Below are positions 1 to 6,527 of a DNA stretch of 21,736 nucleotides, in pieces (position 1 is the first letter of the stretch; every line of letters begins with the position of its first letter). The notes beneath the pieces are model-generated. The model was not told the DNA's origin, did not search any database, and saw nothing but the letters and a program-made list of their open reading frames with translations. Source of the DNA: a virus. The stretch covers positions 1-21,736 of IMG/VR virus record IMGVR_UViG_3300046000_011284. One strand, 5' to 3'. The position numbers and the translations under genes were made by a program.

Positions 1-772
1 GATAAGGAAATTTTATAAAATCCCTAATACTAGTAGGATTATTTTTATACGATTGATTTAATTTTTCTGATGATGATAAGGGGATATATTTAAATACATT
101 TTTTAATCCTGTAATTGATGGGAAGTTTTGTTCAACAAATGACCAGGGTTCCCATCTATCCCACTCAGTAGCTCTACCACCAACATCGTTATTTGATCTA
201 TCTGATGCTTTATAGGTATTATCACTACCTACTACAACAACAAAAAAGCTTTTACGATCACTATCAGATAAATTATTATCTTTTACTAAATAAAATGTTG
301 GATTTTTTCTATTAGTATCGTAACGATAATTACCAAATGATCCTCTTGTTATACACCAGCTTTCACCTCTACCATAGTTTAAACAATTATCCTCTTTAGA
401 ACCATTATATATAATTAAACCATCTTGGTTATAAACAACATCAGGTGTAATATCAGCTTCTTCAGGAGCTTCTTCAGCACCTTTAGAAGAAGTAATTATA
501 CGAATCAGTTTAGATAAAGAAACTATAACTTCAGCTTTACCACCAGCTCCTATTTTTACTAAATCAGTTCCCCCCTTTTTAATTATTCCTGATTTTATTC
601 GATCAAAACGTTCAATATATTTTTTTAATTGATCATCAGTAATAGAAATATTTAAATCATCAGCTTCATCACGATAATGTTGCATGATTGTATTTAATAT
701 TCCTTGAGAATATTCATTTAAAGGAAATAAATTATGGACTACATGTAATATAAATTTATCTATTGCTTTCAT
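1..772 (-). CDS. Partial phage protein, paralogue of the central module of the 1125-residue fusion
   Basis: An open frame starts with ATG at 772 and runs off the left edge with no stop, giving 257 codons. I read it directly from the minus strand. Function is unknown. It matches the middle of the protein encoded at 3150-6527 in order: EYSQG (residues 20-24), a Y-I-x-RFD-x-IKS segment (52-61), VYNQDGL-x-IY (113-122), a C-x4-YG-x-G-x-SWCI-x-RG core (130-144) and GLKNVF (222-227). The counterparts there are EYSQG, YINRFDQIKS, VYNQNGLRIY, YGNGYSFCI and GLKDVF. The Trp/Phe-Cys-Ile core resembles a domain I have seen in many phage proteins, but I cannot assign an activity. It begins 10 bases after the stop of the zinc-ribbon gene and so belongs to the same transcription unit. 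The C-terminus is not visible. Confidence 0.85.
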   Translation of the reverse strand, partial: MKAIDKFILHVVHNLFPLNEYSQGILNTIMQHYRDEADDLNISITDDQLKKYIERFDRIKSGIIKKGGTDLVKIGAGGKAEVIVSLSKLIRIITSSKGAEEAPEEADITPDVVYNQDGLIIYNGSKEDNCLNYGRGESWCITRGSFGNYRYDTNRKNPTFYLVKDNNLSDSDRKSFFVVVVGSDNTYKASDRSNNDVGGRATEWDRWEPWSFVEQNFPSITGLKNVFKYIPLSSSEKLNQSYKNNPTSIRDFIKFPY

Positions 773-782
773 ATTCTTATTT

Positions 783-1361
783 TTACCATTTACGGCAGCT
801 CCAATATCTTGCTTTAGTACGTGGTCCTGGGTTAATACAATTGTGTCTTGCTCTAAAGGCTTTACGCCTTACGGGATTATTTTTCTTTATATTCATTCCT
901 TTAGCACCAAAGTTTACTTTTACAACTTTGCCTGTTTTGGGATTTTTAACATATACCTTAAATTTTTTACTATCACCTCTCATCGGTTTACCTAATGGAA
1001 CCGTACGACCTTGATATTTAGCTTCTAACAAACAATCACAAGTAGCTTCATTTAATTGTTGTTGATATTCACGCATGAATTCAATAAATTCTTTTATATC
1101 TTCTTCACTTTCAACATCATACTCATTTATTTGATTACTATTGTCGTGATCACACTTATGACAAAGATAAGGTTCTTGTCCTCCATCTGCTAATTTCCAT
1201 TTCCAACCACACTTTTCACATTCAATCTCTCCATCTATAATATCTTCATTAATAGGAACACAGTTAGGTACTTGTCTACCATCTTTATCTTTCATTCCTA
1301 TTTGCTTATAACCTTTCCAACATGGGGATTTTTCAGATAATAATTCTAATAATTTAATCAT
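783..1361 (-). CDS. Zinc-ribbon phage protein with MIKLL leader and basic C-terminal RHNC/WSC domain
   Basis: The protein has 192 residues from the ATG at 1361. That start is preferred over an in-frame upstream one (1385) because it lies 5 bases after the upstream stop instead of overlapping it, and because it gives the MIKLLELLSE leader shared with three other genes here. Visible modules are the leader with L-S-E at 8-10; a CWKGY-x6-K-x5-PNCVP motif (14-36); a zinc ribbon with C48-x2-C51 and C67-x2-C70; an acidic helical stretch (81-105); a second L-L-E at 111-113 followed by YQGRTVPLGKPMRGD; and a basic C-terminal domain with RARHNC and ARYWSCRKW. I recall similar modules in uncultivated marine phages, without known function. 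The two Leu-X-Glu sites flank module boundaries, consistent with prohead-protease processing (inference). Confidence 0.88.
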   Translation of the reverse strand: MIKLLELLSEKSPCWKGYKQIGMKDKDGRQVPNCVPINEDIIDGEIECEKCGWKWKLADGGQEPYLCHKCDHDNSNQINEYDVESEEDIKEFIEFMREYQQQLNEATCDCLLEAKYQGRTVPLGKPMRGDSKKFKVYVKNPKTGKVVKVNFGAKGMNIKKNNPVRRKAFRARHNCINPGPRTKARYWSCRKW

Positions 1362-1366
1362 ATTGT

Positions 1367-1600
1367 TTATTTTGCGTGCCACCAATTACAACAATACTCA
1401 TCTGCAGGAGCGGGAATTTTAGCATCACCATTATGCCACTGTAGCCAATATTTGTTATTACATAAATTACCCTTTTCAGTCCAATACTCACAGTTAGCAC
1501 ACATTGAACCACCTTTGGTTACACGCATACCTGGTTTATGGTCTGAGGGATATTCTATTTTACCTTCTTGGAGTTTAAGTAATTCGAGTAGACTATACAT
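1367..1600 (-). CDS. Small cysteine-rich protein with LLELL leader, possibly metal-binding
   Basis: This 77-residue protein starts with MYSLLELLKLQEG, a variant of the MIKLLxL leader, with L-Q-E at residues 10-12. The mature part has Cys at 34, 37, 47, 70 and 71 within C-A-N-C-x-Y-W and Y-C-C-N-W-W. The spacing and flanking aromatics recall high-potential iron-sulfur proteins (C-x2-C ... C ... W-C-x-x-W). The second spacer is shorter than usual, so this is a weak analogy and zinc binding is equally possible. The start ATG overlaps the upstream stop by one base (TAATG), implying translational coupling. No function is assigned. Confidence 0.82.
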   Translation of the reverse strand: MYSLLELLKLQEGKIEYPSDHKPGMRVTKGGSMCANCEYWTEKGNLCNNKYWLQWHNGDAKIPAPADEYCCNWWHAK

Positions 1601-1893
1601 TAGTTTAGGTTTTTTAATTTACCATTTTCATTAGAAAGAAATTCAACCTTAGTACGTAACTCAGCTACTTCAGATGTTAACTTTAAAATTAAATTTCGTA
1701 AGTCATCTTTTTCTCGAGATGATTCTTCAAGTAGTGCTTCTAGTTTAGAAATACGATCTTTGCAATCATGACGAATAAAATCATCATCCCTTTCTTTATG
1801 TAGTGCCCTTTTTTCATAATAGCGAAAAGCTGATGTACTTCCCAAAACCGTTATTGCAGTGATTAACACTGTCCATAAGTTGCTATTCTCCAT
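1600..1893 (-). CDS. Single-span membrane protein with coiled coil (spanin/holin-like architecture)
   Basis: The protein has 97 residues. Residues about 6-24 form one hydrophobic segment (WTVLITAITVLGSTSAF). A charged heptad-like coiled-coil region follows to about residue 92, rich in Lys, Glu, Leu and Arg. This layout is that of inner-membrane spanins (Rz-like) and of some phage membrane-anchored scaffolds. There is no recognisable outer-membrane lipoprotein partner overlapping it, so a lysis role is only a possibility. It is separated from the upstream gene by about 46 bases that contain an ATATTTAT element, and its stop overlaps the next start by one base. Confidence 0.8.
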   Translation of the reverse strand: MENSNLWTVLITAITVLGSTSAFRYYEKRALHKERDDDFIRHDCKDRISKLEALLEESSREKDDLRNLILKLTSEVAELRTKVEFLSNENGKLKNLN

Positions 1894-1932
1894 CGTATTT
1901 AATAGATTGATTCGATTAGTAAATCATTACCT

Positions 1933-1940
1933 ATAAATAT
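1933..1940 (-). promoter_or_regulatory. ATATTTAT element at the end of the 1940-2527 gene
   Basis: Copy of the recurrent octamer, 39 bases before the ATG at 1893 and overlapping the upstream stop codon by one base. Its position would suit a promoter core for the membrane-protein and Cys-rich genes, but no partner -35-like box is clear. Confidence 0.3.
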
Positions 1941-2527
1941 CAAGACTCAATATGTTCTTTGAGTTTCTGTATGTATTCTTGTAGTTCTGTGGTGATTTTT
2001 TGCTTATCTACACCCTTACCAGCCCATTTCTCAATATCACCAGCTTCAGTAATGAAACTTTCATTATTATCGTTTAATGCTAACTCTAACATAACATCTT
2101 CTAAATCTTTAATATGAGCTTTAACACCACCTGTTATTAAACCACGGGCGTATTCTTCATAATGGCCTGTAGTTTTAAGTTGGGTTTCCATTGATATAAC
2201 ACAATCAAAACACATTTTATGGATAGGCCACATTTTTTTATTTAATCTATCACCACGCATTGCTTTACTACATTTGGGGCAGATTAATGGTAGATGGATA
2301 GATTCTTTTAATTTATCGAAGCGCGTAACCGTTTGTTTAATGCCGTTTTTAATGGTCCATTGTTTACCATTCTCATCCCATATATCACCCTCTTTATGGT
2401 CAATTTGAGCTTTAGAATAACCGATTTGAGTAGTTGTTTTGGCTGTATAGTCTTTAGTAATGATATTGCGCATTCGTTGCACATCCTTTTCCTTCCAATC
2501 TTTTATAAGTTTTGATTCGTTTCCCAT
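1940..2527 (-). CDS. Conserved phage protein with two-CxxC zinc-binding centre
   Basis: The protein has 195 residues. The N-terminal half carries DVQRMRNII, QIGYSKAQ, EGDIWDENGKQWTIKNGIKQ and FDKLK segments. These are followed by a zinc-binding pair CPKC (about 84-87) and CFDC (about 106-109) with H-K-M between them. The C-terminal part is acidic and helical, ending in a Lys/Glu-rich tail. The family is familiar from large aquatic phages, where it is generally left as hypothetical. Its first 25 bases overlap the end of the upstream GIY-YIG endonuclease gene, which looks inserted immediately in front of it. F-I-T-E-A near residue 160 is a loose match to the Leu/Ile-X-Glu cleavage consensus. 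Confidence 0.85.
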   Translation of the reverse strand: MGNESKLIKDWKEKDVQRMRNIITKDYTAKTTTQIGYSKAQIDHKEGDIWDENGKQWTIKNGIKQTVTRFDKLKESIHLPLICPKCSKAMRGDRLNKKMWPIHKMCFDCVISMETQLKTTGHYEEYARGLITGGVKAHIKDLEDVMLELALNDNNESFITEAGDIEKWAGKGVDKQKITTELQEYIQKLKEHIES

Positions 2528-3099
2528 AACTGTGTTTTTTTATATTTTCCTCTAGGTTTTCCTACTCTTTTTTTGTAGGCTTTATAACGTTTTTTCATTT
2601 TTAATTTAGTCTCTTCAGATCGAGATATTCCTTTAAGGCGTATACTTTGTTCTTTTCCAAACCCTTCAGGTTTAGGTTTACCTTTAGATGTTTTACTAAT
2701 TTTTTCTCCTCGTTCACTGTTTTGATAACAAACATGACCTATTTTACTTTTACTTACTCGTTCGCCAAATCCTTCAGGTTTAGGTTTTTTTAATTTTTGC
2801 TTTGTTTCTTCAGATTTAGGGCCTTCACTATTATCAAATAATTCACAATTTAAACCGTCATTGATAGCATTGTAATGTTGTTTCCAATAAACTTCACGTT
2901 CATTAAGTTGCTCTATAGTACATTCTTCTATTATTTCAAATTGATGGTTATCAACATTATATTTTAAAAATGAATTATATATTTTAGGTTGACGTTTACA
3001 ATCTAAACTTTTATATTGTTTAAATCTTCTTTCTATATTTGTAGATTGACCAATATAAACTTTATTATTTGGATTTATTATTTTATATATTCCTATCAT
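2503..3099 (-). CDS. GIY-YIG homing endonuclease with NUMOD-type DNA-binding repeats (Seg-like)
   Basis: This 198-residue free-standing homing endonuclease acts as a DNA nickase or double-strand cutter that spreads its own gene. The N-terminal catalytic domain has G-I-Y (3-5) and V-Y-I-G-Q-S (13-18), then R25 in the ERRF segment and an E-x-x-Y-W-K-Q-H-Y segment near residues 68-76, the expected place for the family's catalytic Glu. The C-terminal half holds repeated S-E-E-T-K-x-K-x-K and KPKPEGFG units typical of NUMOD3 helix-type DNA-binding motifs, ending in a very basic tail. It lies between the 1125-residue fusion gene and the zinc-binding gene, whose start it overlaps by 25 bases. No split gene or intron is evident around it. 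Confidence 0.93.
   Translation of the reverse strand: MIGIYKIINPNNKVYIGQSTNIERRFKQYKSLDCKRQPKIYNSFLKYNVDNHQFEIIEECTIEQLNEREVYWKQHYNAINDGLNCELFDNSEGPKSEETKQKLKKPKPEGFGERVSKSKIGHVCYQNSERGEKISKTSKGKPKPEGFGKEQSIRLKGISRSEETKLKMKKRYKAYKKRVGKPRGKYKKTQLWETNQNL
2657..2679. repeat. Direct repeat copy 1 within the homing endonuclease gene
   Basis: This 23-base segment encodes the KPKPEGFG unit and recurs at 2765-2787 with one mismatch. It marks a duplicated DNA-binding motif inside the gene. Confidence 0.85.
2765..2787. repeat. Direct repeat copy 2 within the homing endonuclease gene
   Basis: Second copy of the 23-base segment at 2657-2679. The surrounding protein units are only partly alike, so the duplication is either old outside this core or constrained within it. 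Confidence 0.85.
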
Positions 3100-3146
3100 A
3101 TCAATAAATATGTAAAATATTTAAAGAACATGATGTGCTGCTCCAT
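3096..3146 (-). CDS. Possible 16-codon leader peptide ahead of the homing endonuclease
   Basis: An ATG at 3146 opens 16 codons (MEQHIMFFKYFTYLLI) ending in a TGA that overlaps the endonuclease ATG as ATGA. It begins 3 bases after the stop of the 1125-residue gene. It may serve to couple translation or open the start-codon hairpin, but an open frame this short can arise by chance. Confidence 0.25.
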   Translation of the reverse strand: MEQHIMFFKYFTYLLI

Positions 3147-3159
3147 AACTTATTGATAT
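3098..3159 (-). promoter_or_regulatory. Inverted repeat spanning the start codon of the homing endonuclease gene
   Basis: The arms ATATCAATAA (3098-3107) and TTATTGATAT (3150-3159) are perfectly complementary over 10 bases and enclose 42 bases. In the minus-strand RNA one arm covers the stop of the 1125-residue gene and the other runs into the ATG at 3099, so pairing would bury the start codon. T4 homing endonuclease genes such as I-TevI are known to be silenced in early transcripts by start-region hairpins. The stem here is AT-rich, so its stability is uncertain. Confidence 0.45.
3104..3111 (-). promoter_or_regulatory. ATATTTAT element 4 bases before the 3099 start
   Basis: Minus strand reads ATATTTATTGATATG. 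This is one of six intergenic copies of the octamer, three of which sit exactly 4 bases before the start codon. Its role is unknown. Confidence 0.35.
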
Positions 3160-6100
3160 ATTTCTTCGTGTTGTTTGCCGAAATCTCTTAATAAGACTCC
3201 TGCTTGAGCATTTGCTTCGTTTTCTATTTCACTTCCTGTTTTTCCGCTTTCGTAATTAATACGTCCGTCTTCGTCTTGCTTACGATGTACTAATTCATGT
3301 GCTAATGTTCTTAATATATCAGCCATATTTCTATTCCCGCAGTACACCCATATCTTATTAGCATTCGGATCAAAATAACCAAAACTCCTTTTCTCCTTAG
3401 CAGCCGCATTATCGTATGAGAAGGTTAAGTTACGTGGAGGTTTTTGTATTTCCAAGTTTTTGATTGCATACTTTACAAATTCACCTATAGTACCAGTTTC
3501 GCTTTCAGTTAATTTGGTTTTACGTTCTAAACCTTCTTTCATTAATCTTAGTTTAGATAATTCATTTCTATATTCGTCAACTAATTGTTTAATATCTTTA
3601 AAATAATCTTTATACATAGGATTTGAAAAATCTTCCTTTTGATACTTTATAATCCAATCATCTTCAATATTATGGTTCTTATCAGATCCATTATACTGAG
3701 GTATAATTATTTGTTCTATAAATTTTTTCTTTTGATGTTCTAAACTTGTTTGACTTCCTGTTTTTACAATTCTAGATTGTCTTATTGATTCAGTACGATA
3801 GTCATTAACCGCTTCAGTTTTAAGAATTCCAATAAAATTATATGATTCTATTTTATTATTTATAAATTCATCAATAAGTTTATTAGCCTGTATAATGCCG
3901 GAAAAATTATAATTATTATAAATATGATCACCTCTCCACTGACTGCCATATCTATTATAAATTTTATCAAATTTATCATTATATTTTCTCTCAAGATTAT
4001 ATTCTGCTTTTTCTTTTGGATCTATTTTTATAGGCTTAAATACATCTTTTAGCCCTTTAAGTTCAGGATAATCACCCACTACTGGGTCAAATACTTTACT
4101 GTCATCTTCAAAAGCCCCATATTCTTCTTCTCCTTGATTGTCTGCAGTAGTTACAGTGTAATATACTTTAGGTTCATTATATCTGATGTAATTGGTTTCT
4201 TCATCATCATTATAGTCATCGGCTAATTCAGGATATTCATGTATAAATACTACTAACAAATGAGTTGGATCTATAAATTTTCCATTTTCATCTTGTTCAG
4301 ATGATTTTGTATCATCAAACACAAAGTATGGTGTTCCATTATTTTCTATTCTATAATCATGATATAAATTATCTTCTCCACGAGCTGAGATGCAGAATGA
4401 GTATCCATTACCGTATTTAATACAGGCATTTTTAGTTTTACCAACATATATTCTTAATCCATTTTGGTTATAGACTAGATTAGCATCTTTGCTAGGTTCA
4501 CCATCATTTATTTTACCTGCCTTAATACGCTTAGGTTGATTAGCATCAACTATAGTTTCTAATTCTTTCCAACTATATGTTGTGATATCTTTATTAGCTA
4601 CTTCTGGTTTGCTTTTAATTTGATCAAAACGATTAATATATGCTTTGATAATATCTGCTCCTAAATTAGGTTTTTCTTGTTTAAATTTAGTTACTAGATC
4701 ATTAATGGTGCCTTGAGAGTATTCTTTTAAAGGCCAAGGTTTAGGACCTTTTAAATCTAAAACACCCAACAATACTTTAGGTATTTTATTTAATTTTTTA
4801 TAATCAGCTAATATACGACTACCATATGTTAAATAATATCTATCTTGATCATAATTTAAAATCATAGGAGGACCACTAATTTCACTATTTTCGTCTTCAT
4901 GATTTTTATTTTCTAACTTATCCCACATATCGTCAGACATTACTACCATATTACCTACTGTAAAAGCATATCTTACGTCTGGGATTGGTATATTGAATGC
5001 TTGAGCGGTATCTTCAACATCTGCCTCTCTAGATAAAACATAATCAGCAAACATATCATCTTGATTCTGATATTTCCTCTCAGTTACTGGGGCTACAGGA
5101 GCGGTAGGAGCAGGTGTAGGTTGTGGTTCTTCTTTTGTTTCTTTACCTATGGCTCTTAAAAAGTCATTTACTTCAATTCCATCAGGTAAATATTTTCTTA
5201 TATCACCTTCATTTTCATCACGTATTGCTTTTCTAAGATTAGTAGCACTTATATCTTCACCATCTTCAGTTACTGACCCAGCATTGAATATTTTAGCGTT
5301 AGGGTATTTCTTTAATCTCTCATATCTACCCTCATCACCTTTACCATAAGCAGCATATACTGTCAACTCAGGATTATTTTCTACAAAATCATATACATCT
5401 TTAACAGGAGTAATACCAGATATTCTTACTTCAACGTTACCATCTAATTTTTGCTTATATAATTCCCATATAGCAGCACTTTCATCTGCAGTAATACCTT
5501 CATGTGTTTTAGGAGAAATTAAAACAACTACTTGATCAGCATTCTGTAGTAATTTCTTTACTACTTCAAAATGACCTTTATGTGGAGGTTTGAATTTACC
5601 TGGGTATAGGGCTATTGTTGGTTGGTCTTGCTCTAATAATAATGAGGCGAGATACCTACCTAAATTAGTTTCAGTTAATGTGTTATTCACTTTATCTAAT
5701 GATTTTTGTTTATTATCGCCTTTAGGTGTACCTACTTCACCACTTTTAATAGACACCATCGAATTAAAAATACCTTTAATGCGATTTTTTGAGCGTATGT
5801 TTTTTGTCTTAGATGATATATCATTTAATAGATCTTCAAAGCTACCATCTATTTTGTAGTTGGTAAATAACCGCTTGATATTGGACCAATTACTAGTTTT
5901 CCATACTTCAGTGCGGTCAACTTCTTTAAAATTATCTAATGTTACGATACGTAGTGTTAATCCGGCGCTTGATAAATTGAATTCGTATTCTTGATTCGCT
6001 TCAAGTTCAGGTATATTTTTAATACCCATACGAGCAAATATTGCTTTAGGATCTTCTTCCAAACATATTACTTTAGATAATCCTAATAATAATCCTTGTA

Positions 6101-6527
6101 TTTCAGCAGGATAATCTAAAAATTCTTTTTTAAATTCAGCTTCATCATCACTAATAGAAACAATATTATCTATTTGAACATATTCACCTGGTTGTCCTTC
6201 TATAGGATATAGTATAGTGATTATTTCTCCTGTGTTTAGATATTTTTTACCTTTATATTTTTCACTTTTAAAAGGAACAATAATATTATCTGGTAGAGCA
6301 GATAGGAATTTAGCTAATTCTACTTTAATATTTTTCTTATCAGTTGCTTCTAAATTAACAATTAAATCAATATCACCAAAGTCTTCTTTAGCGCTTGTAT
6401 TATATGAGCCTGATACTTTAGCACTTTTAAAAGCAGGAAATTTCTTTAATATCCTGTTGATATAATTATCTACTGTTTTAGCAACAGAAGCTCTAGTAAT
6501 TCTATTTCCACCGGCACTTCCAGACAT
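3150..6527 (-). CDS. Multidomain fusion: nucleotidyltransferase, HxGH adenylyl/cytidylyltransferase, phage Cys module and HExxH metalloprotease
   Basis: The protein has 1125 residues. Domains in order: (1) a polymerase-beta-type nucleotidyltransferase, G40-S41-Y42 ... D52-I-D54, with a third Asp at about D120. (2) A HIGH-superfamily nucleotidylyltransferase from about 303 to 460, with GKFKPPH316-K-G-H319 and I426-S-A-T-N-L-R432 (the ISxTxxR-like motif), as in NMN or pantetheine-phosphate adenylyltransferases. (3) A Pro/Ala-rich linker at 467-482. (4) A module at about 595-835 shared with the gene at 1-772. (5) A charged helical stretch at 835-1005. (6) A zincin domain with H1077-E-L-V-H1081 and a downstream Glu-rich E1102-N-E segment that could supply the third zinc ligand. 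Leu-X-Glu sites at L297-L-E299 and L1006-T-E1008 fall just before domains 2 and 6. The substrate is unknown. Its ATG overlaps the upstream nucleotidyltransferase stop by one base. Confidence 0.9.
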   Translation of the reverse strand: MSGSAGGNRITRASVAKTVDNYINRILKKFPAFKSAKVSGSYNTSAKEDFGDIDLIVNLEATDKKNIKVELAKFLSALPDNIIVPFKSEKYKGKKYLNTGEIITILYPIEGQPGEYVQIDNIVSISDDEAEFKKEFLDYPAEIQGLLLGLSKVICLEEDPKAIFARMGIKNIPELEANQEYEFNLSSAGLTLRIVTLDNFKEVDRTEVWKTSNWSNIKRLFTNYKIDGSFEDLLNDISSKTKNIRSKNRIKGIFNSMVSIKSGEVGTPKGDNKQKSLDKVNNTLTETNLGRYLASLLLEQDQPTIALYPGKFKPPHKGHFEVVKKLLQNADQVVVLISPKTHEGITADESAAIWELYKQKLDGNVEVRISGITPVKDVYDFVENNPELTVYAAYGKGDEGRYERLKKYPNAKIFNAGSVTEDGEDISATNLRKAIRDENEGDIRKYLPDGIEVNDFLRAIGKETKEEPQPTPAPTAPVAPVTERKYQNQDDMFADYVLSREADVEDTAQAFNIPIPDVRYAFTVGNMVVMSDDMWDKLENKNHEDENSEISGPPMILNYDQDRYYLTYGSRILADYKKLNKIPKVLLGVLDLKGPKPWPLKEYSQGTINDLVTKFKQEKPNLGADIIKAYINRFDQIKSKPEVANKDITTYSWKELETIVDANQPKRIKAGKINDGEPSKDANLVYNQNGLRIYVGKTKNACIKYGNGYSFCISARGEDNLYHDYRIENNGTPYFVFDDTKSSEQDENGKFIDPTHLLVVFIHEYPELADDYNDDEETNYIRYNEPKVYYTVTTADNQGEEEYGAFEDDSKVFDPVVGDYPELKGLKDVFKPIKIDPKEKAEYNLERKYNDKFDKIYNRYGSQWRGDHIYNNYNFSGIIQANKLIDEFINNKIESYNFIGILKTEAVNDYRTESIRQSRIVKTGSQTSLEHQKKKFIEQIIIPQYNGSDKNHNIEDDWIIKYQKEDFSNPMYKDYFKDIKQLVDEYRNELSKLRLMKEGLERKTKLTESETGTIGEFVKYAIKNLEIQKPPRNLTFSYDNAAAKEKRSFGYFDPNANKIWVYCGNRNMADILRTLAHELVHRKQDEDGRINYESGKTGSEIENEANAQAGVLLRDFGKQHEEIYQ

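Noticed and set aside
1362-1385. Upstream start giving MVARKINN before MIKLLELLSE
   Set aside because: It would overlap the preceding gene by 19 bases and hide the leader shared with three other genes; the ATG at 1361 is favoured.
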